DNA of 64,000 nucleotides from Bordetella pseudohinzii (GCF_000657795.2 NZ_JHEP02000007.1:124001-188000), one strand, 5' to 3'; positions 52,141 to 61,145 are shown, counted from the stretch's first letter. Notes: generated by a model from the sequence alone, not told the origin. Numbers and translations: made by a program.

Positions 52141-53871
52141 TCAGGCGCCCTCGTACCAAGTCACCGGCGGGTAGGCGTTCGGGTCGGTCACCACGTCCAG
52201 CAAGGTGACCGTGCCAGCCTTCAAGGCCTCCTGTAGCGCCGGCGCCAGATCGTGGGCCTGTTCGATGCGCTGGCCGCGCGCGCCCACCGCGCGCGCGATG
52301 GCGGCATGGTCGACCGGCGCGAACTCGCAAGCATCCGTGTAGGCGCCGAACTTGATGTTCTCGGCGTGCTTCTGATAGCCCAGGATGCCGTTGTTCAACA
52401 CCACCAGCACCACCGGCAGCTTCATGCGCACAGCGGTCTCCAGCTCCGCCCAGGCGTGGGCGAAACCGCCGTCGCCGACCAGACAGATAACCGGCGCCTC
52501 GGGCCGCGCCACGCGCGCGCCCAGCGCCATCGGCAAGCCCCAACCCAGGCCGGCCAGGCCGCGTGGGGTAATGAAACGGCTGCCCACGCCACGGGCGCGC
52601 AGGCAGTTGGCCACCCAGATCGAGGAATAGCTGGCGTCGGCCACCACCAGGGTCTCGGGAGTCAGCAGACGATCGATCTCGCGCATCAGCCGCTCCGGAC
52701 GGATGGGCGAGGCTGCGCTGCCGTTGACATCACCAGTCTGGCGCTCATAGGCCTGGCGGCCTTGCGCGATGGCCGCCTCGACGCCGGCGCGCGCGGCGCG
52801 TCGGCGGCCCAGGTCCTGCTGCTGCAATGCGCGCGCCAGGGCCTCCAGGCTCAGCCGCGCATCGCCCACCAGGCGCAGCGCCTCATAATTGCGGCCCACC
52901 TCCTGGGGATCGACGTCGATGTGGATGTAGCGCGCATCGCGCGGATACAGCTTCCAGGAATCCGTGCCGTTCTGATTGGTCCGGTTGCCCACCAGCAGCA
53001 CCACATCGGCCTCGGCGATCAGGGGCTTCATCGGCCGCGCCGCGCCGTTCTCGCCCATGAAGTACGACGCCACCCCGATGGACAGCGGATGGGTCTCGTC
53101 CACCGCGCCCTTGCCCATCACGGTCGTGGCCACGGGCAGCGAGGCGGCCTCCTGCAAGGCGGCCAGCGCCTGGCTGGCGCCCGACAAGTGGACACCGCCG
53201 CCGGCGATCACCACCGGACGCTCGGCCTGCGCAAGCAGGCGCGCGGCCTCCTGCAGCGCCTCGCCGGCCGGCAGCCCTCGGTCCAGCGGAAAGTGGCCCA
53301 GGCTGGCGCGGCGCACGGCCAGGTCCGGCTCGGGCGCGGTCTCCAGCAGAAGATCGGCCGGCAAGAGCAGCACGGCGGGGCCGGGACGGCCGCCGCAGGC
53401 GGCGGTAAAGGCCATGTCCAGGTAATCGTCGATGCGGCCGGCGTCGATGACGCGGCGCACCCACTTGGCGCAAGAACGGAACATGGACTCGTGGTCCAGC
53501 TCCTGGAAGGCATTGCGGTCGGTCTGGTCGCGATTGACGTCCTGCACCAGCGCGATCACCGGCACCGAGGCCTTCAGCGCCTCGGACAGCGGCGCCACCA
53601 GCAGCGCGGCCGCCGGTCCGTTCTGCGCGGTCACGATCCCGGGCTTGCCGCTCACGCGCGCATAGGCGTCGGCCATATAGCCCCCCGTGTTTTCCTGGCG
53701 ATACGCCACCTGGCGGATGCCGAACTCGCGGCCAGCCAGGTGCACCAGCGAAGGCAGGCTCTGCCCGAACAGAAATTCCACACCGTGGCGCTTCAGGCCG
53801 GCGGCGATGCGATGGGCGACCGTGCCGTGCTGCAACAGGCCGCGGGAATGCAATGCGTGCGTGACGCTCAT
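52141..53871 (-). CDS. Thiamine pyrophosphate-dependent enzyme (acetolactate-synthase-like)
   Basis: A 576-residue TPP-dependent enzyme with the three domains of the acetolactate synthase/benzoylformate decarboxylase family. The catalytic glutamate is E60 (YRQENTGGYMADAYAR), and the TPP-magnesium motif GDGG at 466-469 leads through to LNNG near 494. The function could be ligase, decarboxylase or hydrolase of a diketone; ilvBH partners are absent. It is the first gene of the thirteen-gene run, with a good promoter and GGAGGAG ribosome site. A GntR gene is divergent. Confidence 0.85.
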   Translation of the reverse strand: MSVTHALHSRGLLQHGTVAHRIAAGLKRHGVEFLFGQSLPSLVHLAGREFGIRQVAYRQENTGGYMADAYARVSGKPGIVTAQNGPAAALLVAPLSEALKASVPVIALVQDVNRDQTDRNAFQELDHESMFRSCAKWVRRVIDAGRIDDYLDMAFTAACGGRPGPAVLLLPADLLLETAPEPDLAVRRASLGHFPLDRGLPAGEALQEAARLLAQAERPVVIAGGGVHLSGASQALAALQEAASLPVATTVMGKGAVDETHPLSIGVASYFMGENGAARPMKPLIAEADVVLLVGNRTNQNGTDSWKLYPRDARYIHIDVDPQEVGRNYEALRLVGDARLSLEALARALQQQDLGRRRAARAGVEAAIAQGRQAYERQTGDVNGSAASPIRPERLMREIDRLLTPETLVVADASYSSIWVANCLRARGVGSRFITPRGLAGLGWGLPMALGARVARPEAPVICLVGDGGFAHAWAELETAVRMKLPVVLVVLNNGILGYQKHAENIKFGAYTDACEFAPVDHAAIARAVGARGQRIEQAHDLAPALQEALKAGTVTLLDVVTDPNAYPPVTWYEGA

Positions 53872-53898
53872 TATGGTGTCTCCTCCTTGGTCTTTTTT

Positions 53899-53927
53899 AA
53901 TATTCTATAAAATATAATTTGTGTCAA
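53899..53927 (-). promoter_or_regulatory. Putative sigma-70 promoter for the TPP enzyme run
   Basis: On the minus strand TTGACA (53927-53922) is followed after 17 bases by AATATT (53904-53899), 28 bases upstream of the start codon. The stretch 53891-53940 is strikingly AT-rich for this genome. GGAGGAG (53878-53884 region) is the ribosome site. The -10 match is only four of six. Confidence 0.5.
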
Positions 53928-53977
53928 CGTAACAACTGTATCTCCGCCGCCGCCCTGCGCGGCGCCGGTTGTGTGGT

Positions 53978-54709
53978 ATGAAGCTAAAACTTTCCGCAAC
54001 GCCCCTATCGATGCCGCCCGATTCCCTCTCTCTTGACGATGCCGTCCCCGGCGAGCGCATTGCCCACAGCAGCCTGTCGTCCAAGGTCTATCAGTCTTTG
54101 CGCGCCTCCCTGGCCAACGGTGAATTGCTGCCCGGCCAGAAGCTGACCGGCCGCATGGTGTCCGAACGCCTAGGCGTGAGCCAGACACCCGTGCGCGAGG
54201 CCATGCTGCAACTGGTCGCCGAGCGCGCGCTGACCATGAACCTGAACCGCTCCGTCACGGTGCCGGTCCTGAGCAAGGCCCAGTTCATTGAATTGCGCGA
54301 TATCCGCGTGGCGCTTGAACGCCTGGCCAGCCGCTGCGCCGCGCCCCACGCCAGCCCGGCGGCTATCGAAGCGGTCGAGGTCCTGCACCAACGCATGATC
54401 GCGGCCAAGCGCGCCGGCGACTATCCCGCCACCATGCGGCTGAACCGAGAGGTGCACTTCGCCATCTACCAGCTGAGCGAACGCCCGGAGCTGGTAGCCC
54501 TGATCGAATCGCTCTGGATACGCACCGGGCCTTATCTCAACCTCATCTATCACCACGTGGACCCAGCCGCGATCGAGCCCCATCCGCACGAGGGGCTGTT
54601 GGAGGCCCTGCGGGCCGGCGACCCCGAAGCCTGCGCCGCCGCGATCGAGCGCGACATCATCGATGGCGGCCGCGCCATCCTGGTGGGGCTGGAGGAAACG
54701 GCGGGCTGA
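53978..54709 (+). CDS. GntR-family (FCD domain) transcriptional regulator
   Basis: A 243-residue GntR/FCD regulator. The winged helix spans about residues 35-100 (LSSKVYQSLRASLANGELLPGQKLTGRMV, VSQTPVREAMLQL), and the FCD domain carries the ligand histidines (REVHFAIYQLSE, HPHEGLLEAL). The start is ATG 53978, with a later ATG at 54011 possible; it is divergent from the thirteen-gene run and probably controls it. Its stop is 36 bases before the aadA-like gene. Confidence 0.87.
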   Translation: MKLKLSATPLSMPPDSLSLDDAVPGERIAHSSLSSKVYQSLRASLANGELLPGQKLTGRMVSERLGVSQTPVREAMLQLVAERALTMNLNRSVTVPVLSKAQFIELRDIRVALERLASRCAAPHASPAAIEAVEVLHQRMIAAKRAGDYPATMRLNREVHFAIYQLSERPELVALIESLWIRTGPYLNLIYHHVDPAAIEPHPHEGLLEALRAGDPEACAAAIERDIIDGGRAILVGLEETAG

Positions 54710-54744
54710 CCGGGCCCCGGCGCCCTGACGGCTATCATGGCGCC

Positions 54745-55536
54745 ATGAACCGTCTCGTCCCCACCGAAATACGGCCACAGCTTTCCCTGGCGCTCGATGT
54801 CATCCAGCGCCACCTCCCCACGAGCCTGATGGCAGTCCATCTCTACGGCTCGGCGCTGTACGGCGGCCTCAAACCTCTGAGCGACATCGACCTCCTGGTG
54901 ACCGCGAGCGCCAAGCTGGACGAGGCGCAACGGCGATCGCTGGTCGCCGACCTGCTGCGCATCTCGGCGCCGCCCGGCGACGACCCGGCATTGCGGGCCC
55001 TTGAAGTCACCCTGGTGCTTCACACCGATATCGCGCCGTGGCGCTATCCGCCCTTGCGGCATCTGCAATTCGGCGAATGGCAGCGACAGGACATCCTGGC
55101 CGGGATCATCGAGGCCGACACCCTCGATCCGGATCTGGCGATACTGTTCGCCAAGGCTCGCCAGCACAGCATCGCCTTGGTCGGCCCTCCCGCGGATCGC
55201 TTGTTCGCCCCCGTTCCCAAGACGGACTTTTACGCCGCGCTCTCCACCACGCTGGACCTCTGGCGCACGCCCGACGACTGGTCGGGGGACGAGCGGCACG
55301 TGCTGCTCACACTGGCGCGCGTCTGGTATAGCGCGGCCACCGGCGCCATCGCTCCGAAGGACATGGCGGCCGACTGGGCCTTGGCACGCCTGCCCGAAAC
55401 ATACCGGCCCCTGCTTTGGCAGGCCCGGCAAGCCTATCTCGGACATGCCCAAGACAGATTCGCCGCACAGGGCCAGGCCCTGACCGCCGCCATCCTACAC
55501 ATGAAAAGTAAAGCCGCCGCAGCCCTGGCCGGCTGA
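54745..55536 (+). CDS. AadA-like aminoglycoside adenylyltransferase ANT(3'')
   Basis: A 263-residue nucleotidyltransferase similar to AadA, which transfers AMP from ATP to streptomycin and spectinomycin. Nucleotide/metal motif GSALYGG and D47/D49 (SDIDLLV) are seen; E87, W112, D182 and H185 fall at positions that in AadA of Salmonella are the catalytic base and the streptomycin-binding residues. The helical C-terminal domain (VLLTLARVWYSAATGAIAPKD) is complete. Length matches AadA. There is no integron, attC site or mobile element nearby, so it is chromosomal. Actual resistance depends on expression. Confidence 0.85.
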   Translation: MNRLVPTEIRPQLSLALDVIQRHLPTSLMAVHLYGSALYGGLKPLSDIDLLVTASAKLDEAQRRSLVADLLRISAPPGDDPALRALEVTLVLHTDIAPWRYPPLRHLQFGEWQRQDILAGIIEADTLDPDLAILFAKARQHSIALVGPPADRLFAPVPKTDFYAALSTTLDLWRTPDDWSGDERHVLLTLARVWYSAATGAIAPKDMAADWALARLPETYRPLLWQARQAYLGHAQDRFAAQGQALTAAILHMKSKAAAALAG

Positions 55537-55565
55537 GGCGCGGCCGGGCCGCCCTCGTAAAAACG

Positions 55566-55594
55566 TTGACAGGTGAAAGCCGTCCTTCTACCTT
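55566..55594 (+). promoter_or_regulatory. Possible promoter of the GntR gene at 55603
   Basis: TTGACA (55566-55571) with 17 bases to TACCTT (55589-55594). The -10 match is weak. GTTGACAGG (55565-55573) recurs upstream of the aldehyde dehydrogenase operon at 61083-61091, so this may be a regulator site instead of, or as well as, a -35 element. Confidence 0.3.
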
Positions 55595-55602
55595 TACGCC
55601 CC

Positions 55603-56274
55603 ATGAAGGACAGGCCTATTACGACCATCGACAAAGACGGCATCGACGCACCGCTTACCGACGTGGTGTATCAGCGCATGCTGGACAGCATCTATGCTGG
55701 CGCGCTCGCCCCGGGCAGCGTGATCAACGAGGTCGAGCTCGCGCGCGAGTTCGGCGTCAGCCGCGGCCCGGTGCGCGAGGCCGTGCGCCGCCTGCAGGGC
55801 ATCCAGATCGTCACGCGCGAGCCCTACACCAAGGCGCGCGTGGTCAGCATGACGGCCGCGTCCGCCCTGGAGCTGTTCCAGATGCGCATGGGCCTGGAGG
55901 GCGTGGCCTGTTTCCTGGCCACGCAACGCATGAGCGACGCCGATATCGAACAGTTGCAGCGCGACCTCGAAGCCCACCAGCGCGCCAGGCAAGACGGCGC
56001 CGAGCGCCACTTCGATCTGCACGAGCGCATCGTGCGGGCCAGCGGCAACAAGCGCATCATCACGGCGCTATGCGACGACCTCTACCATCTGCTGCGCATC
56101 TACCGCCGCCATTCGGGCTCCGTGCTCGAGCGCAAGGACGATGCCTTCGAAGAGCACTGGCAGATCGTGCGGGCCATCTCCCGGCGCGATGCGCGGCTCG
56201 CCGAGTCCCTCATGCGGTCGCACATCGAGCGCGCGGCCGACCACGTCGCCGCCCAACTCGGCGCCCTTCCGTAA
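55603..56274 (+). CDS. GntR-family (FCD domain) transcriptional regulator
   Basis: A 223-residue GntR/FCD regulator with winged helix (LDSIYAGALAPGSVINEVEL, VSRGPVREAVRRLQG) and an FCD domain (LEGVACFLATQR, HFDLHERIVRASG, EEHWQIVRAI). The ATG at 55603 is preferred over a GTG at 55573. It is convergent with the four-gene aldehyde dehydrogenase operon (56442-60962), separated by 167 bases, and is a good candidate for its regulator. No clear ribosome site is visible. Confidence 0.85.
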   Translation: MKDRPITTIDKDGIDAPLTDVVYQRMLDSIYAGALAPGSVINEVELAREFGVSRGPVREAVRRLQGIQIVTREPYTKARVVSMTAASALELFQMRMGLEGVACFLATQRMSDADIEQLQRDLEAHQRARQDGAERHFDLHERIVRASGNKRIITALCDDLYHLLRIYRRHSGSVLERKDDAFEEHWQIVRAISRRDARLAESLMRSHIERAADHVAAQLGALP

Positions 56275-56441
56275 GCCGCCCCCTCGCGTCTCTCCTCGTG
56301 CCGCTGACCAGGCGGGAGTCTGCCGGTCGCCGGAGCATCATTCCGGCGTCCGTGCGCCAGCGCCGCCGCGGACTTTGGCTTAAAACGATTGCCTATTGCT
56401 GCGCATCGTCGGCTCGTGTTCACGAATCGCCGCGTCGCGCT

Positions 56442-57434
56442 TCAATCGAGCGAAATACCGCCGGCCTTGACCTCGGCCGCCCAACGCCTGATCTCTTCGA
56501 GATGAAAGGTCTTCATCTCGTCGTAGGGCTTGAACCAGACTTCGAAGCCCGCCGCCTTGAGCGTATTGATCACCTCGGGTTCTTTCAGCACGCTGGCCAC
56601 GGCATCGCTCCAGGCGCGCGCAATATTCTCTGGCAGTTTGGCCGGACCGTAGAGGCCAACCCAGGAATCGAGCGACAGCGTTGTCAAGCCGAGCTCGGTA
56701 AACGTGGGCACTTCCGGCAACTCGGCATCTCGTTGTTCACCGGTGATGGCCAGCGCGCGCAGCTTGCCGTCGCGGATATAGCCCGCGACGCTGCCGTAGG
56801 TGGCAGTACTGAAATCGATCTGGCCTCCCAGCAAGTCCACCATCAGAGGCGCGGAGCCTCTATAGGGAATGTGGTTGGCCTGCATGCCCGCGGCCCGCTG
56901 CAAGGCATCGCTGATGATGTGCGAAGAGGATCCCACGCTCGGCGAACCATAGTTCAGGTTCTGGCGCTTGCCCGCGGCCACCAAGTCCTGATAGGTCTTG
57001 ATGGGTGAGTCCTTGCGCACCACCAGCAGATGCTTGGTCCGAGTAAGCATGGCCACGGGCGTGACGCCGCGGGCGATGTCGAAGGACGGCTTGGCGAACA
57101 GCGACGCATTGGTCGAATAGGTCTGGTTATTCCCCATCACCAGGGTGTAGCCATCGGGCGCGGCGCGCGCGCCTTCGGCCGTACCTATCATGCCGCCCGC
57201 CCCACCCTTGTTCTCGATGACGACCGTCTGGCCCCAACGGGTAGTGACGCCCTTGGCGGCGAGGCGGGCCACGATATCAGTAGTGCCGCCTGCCGGAAAC
57301 GGCACGATCATCCTGATAGGTCTGTCGGGATAGTCCGGCAACGGCCGTTCGGCGTGCGCGCCAGCGCCCAGGCCAAGCATCGCGGCCAGGGCCAGCATGA
57401 GATGGCGGACGCCGCGTTTCGGATGGTTTTTCAT
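56442..57434 (-). CDS. Bug/TctC-type periplasmic binding protein
   Basis: A 330-residue Bug-family binding protein. The start at 57434 (MKNHPKRGVRHLMLALAAML) has AAGGGGA upstream and a signal peptide ending near AHA (residue 27). Mature sequence RPIRMIVPFPAGGTTDIVARL and VVIENKGGAGGMIGT are diagnostic. It is the last gene of the operon with the racemase-fold protein, FAD monooxygenase and aldehyde dehydrogenase, and probably binds the pathway's aromatic or aliphatic acid. Confidence 0.88.
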   Translation of the reverse strand: MKNHPKRGVRHLMLALAAMLGLGAGAHAERPLPDYPDRPIRMIVPFPAGGTTDIVARLAAKGVTTRWGQTVVIENKGGAGGMIGTAEGARAAPDGYTLVMGNNQTYSTNASLFAKPSFDIARGVTPVAMLTRTKHLLVVRKDSPIKTYQDLVAAGKRQNLNYGSPSVGSSSHIISDALQRAAGMQANHIPYRGSAPLMVDLLGGQIDFSTATYGSVAGYIRDGKLRALAITGEQRDAELPEVPTFTELGLTTLSLDSWVGLYGPAKLPENIARAWSDAVASVLKEPEVINTLKAAGFEVWFKPYDEMKTFHLEEIRRWAAEVKAGGISLD

Positions 57435-57457
57435 TATGTTCCCCTTGAGTATTCGCG

Positions 57458-58183
57458 TCAGAGCAAGGCGCTGGGCAGGGCGGCTGCCATCCATGGCGCA
57501 ATGTTGCCGCCGGGGATACGCCGTGCCAGGCTCCACACGCTGCAAAGATTGGAAGACAGCAATGGCGTGATGCCCTGGGCCTGATGCAGCGCTTCAAGGG
57601 TGCGCATCCCGGTACCGCTCATCACGACCGCGCCGCCCGCTTCGGTTCGGGTCTCGAGCAGAGCCCGCGCCACCTCCTCCGGCGTCACCGAGTAAGCCAC
57701 CAACTTGTCGTCGAAGGCCTGGATGTGATCGACTTTGAAACCCGCGCTCTCCCAATAGGCCACGGCCAAATTGGTCAACCAGTTCGGATAGGGCGACAAC
57801 AGGCTCAGCCGCTCGATACCGAGGGCCTTCAGGGCATGATAGAGCGCCATGCTGGCCGTCTCGACCGGCACCTCGGCCGCCTCCGACAGACGCTGGCACA
57901 GCGCCACGTCACCCTCAAACAACAGGCGATACTGCGGGCCGGTCATCGCCACGGCGATGGCATCGAGCTTGAGCGAGCCGAAACCTTTGATGCATTCGGC
58001 ATAGGCTTGCACATAGCCACGATTGCGTGCGTCCAGGTCGCCAGGAATGACAGGCAGACGCATGGCGTGCAGGGCCACGCCAGCGGGCAGCAATGCGGGG
58101 TACTCGATCTCCACGGTGGGATTGGCTGGCGGAACCAGCACGCCCAGTCGGAACTCGGGATGGGGAAGAGAAGGTAGCGTCAT
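57458..58183 (-). CDS. Asp/Glu racemase-superfamily protein without the usual catalytic cysteines
   Basis: A 241-residue protein related in fold to maleate isomerase and arylmalonate decarboxylase (RLGVLVPPANPTVEIEYPALLP, IERLSLLSPYPNWLTNLAVAYW). At the position of the first catalytic cysteine it has IAVAMTGPQY, and at the second VVMSGTGMRTL, so both are missing, while the maleate isomerase at 28491 has both. Arylmalonate decarboxylase keeps one, so a cysteine-independent chemistry or non-catalytic role is likely. It overlaps no neighbour and follows the FAD monooxygenase by 41 bases in the operon. Confidence 0.75.
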   Translation of the reverse strand: MTLPSLPHPEFRLGVLVPPANPTVEIEYPALLPAGVALHAMRLPVIPGDLDARNRGYVQAYAECIKGFGSLKLDAIAVAMTGPQYRLLFEGDVALCQRLSEAAEVPVETASMALYHALKALGIERLSLLSPYPNWLTNLAVAYWESAGFKVDHIQAFDDKLVAYSVTPEEVARALLETRTEAGGAVVMSGTGMRTLEALHQAQGITPLLSSNLCSVWSLARRIPGGNIAPWMAAALPSALL

Positions 58184-58224
58184 GGAAACGGTCTATTGCA
58201 ATGGGCGGTTCGGATGGCGAGGAC

Positions 58225-59394
58225 TCAGGCGGAGAAATCCACCATGTCGAGCATGGCGGACTTGTAAAGATAATCGCGCGCATGGGCGGCATCACCAAGC
58301 AGCTGGCTGACACGCTCCATCCAGCTACCTTCTTGCGTCACCATGGCATCGGTGCGCGGCAAAAGGATCTCTCGGGCCACTTCCAGACGCCTGGCCGCAG
58401 CGAGAGCCAGGCCAGTCCGGTCGCCATCGCGCAGCGCGGTGACCATGGCGCGAGCCACGGCATCGCTATCGTGGATGCCGCAGTTCATGTTCATGCCGCC
58501 GCGCGTATTGGTCAGATGAGCCGCGTCGCCACACAAGAACACGCTGCCCTTGTGATTCTCGACGGCAACGGCCTTGCTCGCGCCGTAGACATCGCGGCCG
58601 ACCAGGTCAGGCAAGCCGCCCATGGTCGGCACCAGCGCCTGCATGCGATCGAGGATCCACGCATCTTCCATGGCCTGCTCATCGCTGACCCCGGCCGGAA
58701 CACGCAGGATGATGCGCCAGCAATCCGGCATCCGCAGGAAGCTGGCCGAATGCGTTTCGCTCACCAGATAGGTGATAGCCTGCATGCCCGGCAGAATGCG
58801 CTCCAGGCTGTCCGGCTCGGCTCGCGCGCGCAGCACGCGGCCCGGATAAGGCGTGGCGTCAAAAGCGATGCCCGCGGCCTCGCGCACACGGCTATGCGCG
58901 CCATCGGTGCCGATAAGATAGCGCGCCTGCAGTTTCCCCTGCCCTTGAGCGTGACTCAGGCTGACTGTCACCCCGTACTCGTCATTGGCCTCGATATCAT
59001 CGAGCGCCGCGCCGAACAGCACGCGCGCGTTGGGCAGGCCGCGCAGCTTTTCCAGCAGCAGCGGCGTCAAACGCGATTGCTCCAGGTGCTTGCGGAAAGG
59101 ATGGCTGGTCAGGCCCTTGAGTTCATCATAGGCAAGATTGCCTATCACGCCCCGCTCGGTACTGCGGTATTGCTGCGAGCCGACATGCTGGGCCTGGGTT
59201 TCCATGATGCCGAACACCCCCAGGCGGTCGAGAATGGCCAGCGTTGGGGGATGAAATGTCGAGGCCTTGGACGCTTGATTGAGCTGATCGCGCTTCTCCA
59301 GCAACAAGACCTGCACGCCGGCCTGTGCCAGCGTCAAGGCTGCCACCAGACCCACGGGTCCGGCGCCTGCCACGATAACTTCCGTCTTTTCCAT
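58225..59394 (-). CDS. FAD-dependent aromatic-ring monooxygenase
   Basis: A 389-residue class A flavoprotein monooxygenase of the 4-hydroxybenzoate/3-hydroxybenzoate-hydroxylase superfamily. GAGPVGL near residues 10-16, the DG motif GTDGAHSR and the GD motif CGDAAH with D290 are present. These hydroxylate phenolic acids with NAD(P)H and oxygen. It precedes the racemase-fold gene and follows the aldehyde dehydrogenase. The substrate is unknown. Confidence 0.85.
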   Translation of the reverse strand: MEKTEVIVAGAGPVGLVAALTLAQAGVQVLLLEKRDQLNQASKASTFHPPTLAILDRLGVFGIMETQAQHVGSQQYRSTERGVIGNLAYDELKGLTSHPFRKHLEQSRLTPLLLEKLRGLPNARVLFGAALDDIEANDEYGVTVSLSHAQGQGKLQARYLIGTDGAHSRVREAAGIAFDATPYPGRVLRARAEPDSLERILPGMQAITYLVSETHSASFLRMPDCWRIILRVPAGVSDEQAMEDAWILDRMQALVPTMGGLPDLVGRDVYGASKAVAVENHKGSVFLCGDAAHLTNTRGGMNMNCGIHDSDAVARAMVTALRDGDRTGLALAAARRLEVAREILLPRTDAMVTQEGSWMERVSQLLGDAAHARDYLYKSAMLDMVDFSA

Positions 59395-59411
59395 CTTTGC
59401 GGTTCCCGCGC

Positions 59412-60962
59412 CTAACGGCGCACGAAGGGGTTGGGAATATTCGTTTCAGTGGAGATCCATACACTCTTGATCTCCATGTACTCGCGCATCCCGGCAATCC
59501 CGCATTCGCGGCCCACGCCGCTCATCTTGAAGCCGCCGAAGGGTGAGGTCACGCTGGTGGATCGATAGTTGTTGACCCATACGGTGCCGGCGCGGACGCG
59601 ATTGGCCATGGCGAAGGCGCGCGTGATCGATTGCGTCCAGATGCCCGCGGCCAATCCGAACTGGATGTCATTGGCTATGCGCACCGCGTCGTCTTCGTCC
59701 TTGAAGCGGATGATGGACAACACCGGGCCGAAGACTTCTTCCTGCGCGATACGCATGCTGTTGTCCACGTCCACGAAAATGGTCGGCTGGAAGAACAGGC
59801 CCTTGGGACACTCGGGCACCGATGCCGGGCGGCCACCCAAGACCAGGCGCGCGCCGTCTTTCAAGGCAATATCCACATATGCCTTGACCTTTTCCAGCTG
59901 CGGCGCCGTCGAGATCGGCGCGATCTGCGTGCGGGGATCGGCCGGATGGCCAAAGCGCGCCCCGCCGACGATGTCCAGCAGCTTCTCGACGAAGGCATCA
60001 TGGATGCTGTCCTGCACCAGCAGGCGCGAACCGGCCACGCAGGTCTGTCCGGAAGCCGCGAAAATACCGGCGATCGCCCCCTTGACGGCTTGGTCCAGGT
60101 CGGCGTCCTCGAACACGATATTGGGAGACTTGCCGCCCAGCTCCAGCGTCACGCGCTTCATGAGGCGGGCGGCCTTTTCGTTGATGATACGTCCGGCCTC
60201 AGGCCCGCCTGTGAACGCGATACGCTCGACATAGGGGTGGCTGATCAGCGCATCACCGACCTCGGCGCCCAGTCCGGTCACCACATTGAAAATGCCTTTC
60301 GGCGCGCCCGCCAGATCAAACAGCTTGGCCAGCTCAAGCAGCGAGGCGGAGGTGAACTCCGATGGTTTGCACACCACGGTATTGCCCGCGGCCAGGGCCG
60401 GGGCGATTTTCATGCTGGCCAGCGGCAATGGCGAATTCCAGGGCGTGATGCACGCCACCACGCCCAGGGGTTCGTACTTGGTGTAGTTGAAGACCCCAGA
60501 CTTGTCGGTTGGAATGACCGACCCTTCCATCTTGTCGGCTAGGCCGCCATAGTAGTAATAGTAGTTGGCCATGTAGCGCATCTGCATCGACAGCTCGGCG
60601 ATCAGCTTGCCGTTGTCGCGCTGCTCGACATAGGCGAGCCAATCCGCGTGCTCGGCCACCAGATCGCCGATGCGGCGCAACAGGGCGCCACGCGCGCTTG
60701 GCGTGTAGGCTGGCCATTCGCCTTGCGTGAATGCCCGATGCGCCGCCTCGACGGCGCGCGACACATCCCCGGCCGTGCCATGCGGAATGCGCGCCCAGAC
60801 CTCCCCGCTGACCGGATCGACCGAATCCAGCATCGCTCCGTTCTCCCCATGCGTGAACTCGCCATCGATATACATCCCATAGTGCGCGATGCCGCTAGGA
60901 TCGCTGGGCGTGGCCGCCAGCGTGGTGGCAGGAGGCGTGGCGTGAGTGACCGGGAGATGCAT
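59412..60962 (-). CDS. Aldehyde dehydrogenase family protein
   Basis: A 516-residue NAD(P)-dependent aldehyde dehydrogenase. The nucleophile is C308 (GQTCVAGS) and the general base E274 (LELGGKSPN), with N-terminal ITPWNSPL and the FGGFKMSGVGRE end segment. It is the first gene of the minus-strand operon, followed by the monooxygenase by 17 bases. It would oxidise an aldehyde formed after ring or side-chain cleavage. The start ATG is at 60962. Confidence 0.9.
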   Translation of the reverse strand: MHLPVTHATPPATTLAATPSDPSGIAHYGMYIDGEFTHGENGAMLDSVDPVSGEVWARIPHGTAGDVSRAVEAAHRAFTQGEWPAYTPSARGALLRRIGDLVAEHADWLAYVEQRDNGKLIAELSMQMRYMANYYYYYGGLADKMEGSVIPTDKSGVFNYTKYEPLGVVACITPWNSPLPLASMKIAPALAAGNTVVCKPSEFTSASLLELAKLFDLAGAPKGIFNVVTGLGAEVGDALISHPYVERIAFTGGPEAGRIINEKAARLMKRVTLELGGKSPNIVFEDADLDQAVKGAIAGIFAASGQTCVAGSRLLVQDSIHDAFVEKLLDIVGGARFGHPADPRTQIAPISTAPQLEKVKAYVDIALKDGARLVLGGRPASVPECPKGLFFQPTIFVDVDNSMRIAQEEVFGPVLSIIRFKDEDDAVRIANDIQFGLAAGIWTQSITRAFAMANRVRAGTVWVNNYRSTSVTSPFGGFKMSGVGRECGIAGMREYMEIKSVWISTETNIPNPFVRR

Positions 60963-61082
60963 GACTAACGTCCTCAGGAATGTGCCGGCATCGACAACCG
61001 CGATGCCCGGAAAATAGCGCCGAACGCATGCGATCCCGGCGATTCGCCCGGCGGCATATCCGGAAAGGACGCGCTCATTAGT

Positions 61083-61119
61083 GTTGACAGGCTATCAAGC
61101 AACCCAAAAAAGTGTCAAC
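61083..61119 (-). promoter_or_regulatory. Inverted repeat GTTGACA / TGTCAAC upstream of the aldehyde dehydrogenase operon
   Basis: GTTGACA (61083-61089) and TGTCAAC (61113-61119) are a perfect 7-base inverted repeat with a 23-base spacer, about 121-157 bases before the aldehyde dehydrogenase ATG. On the minus strand the right arm is a consensus -35 (TTGACA). GTTGACAGG is repeated at 55565 before the GntR gene, which may be the regulator. Confidence 0.45.
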
Positions 61120-61145
61120 TCTTTTGCGACTTAAGGATAAACCCT

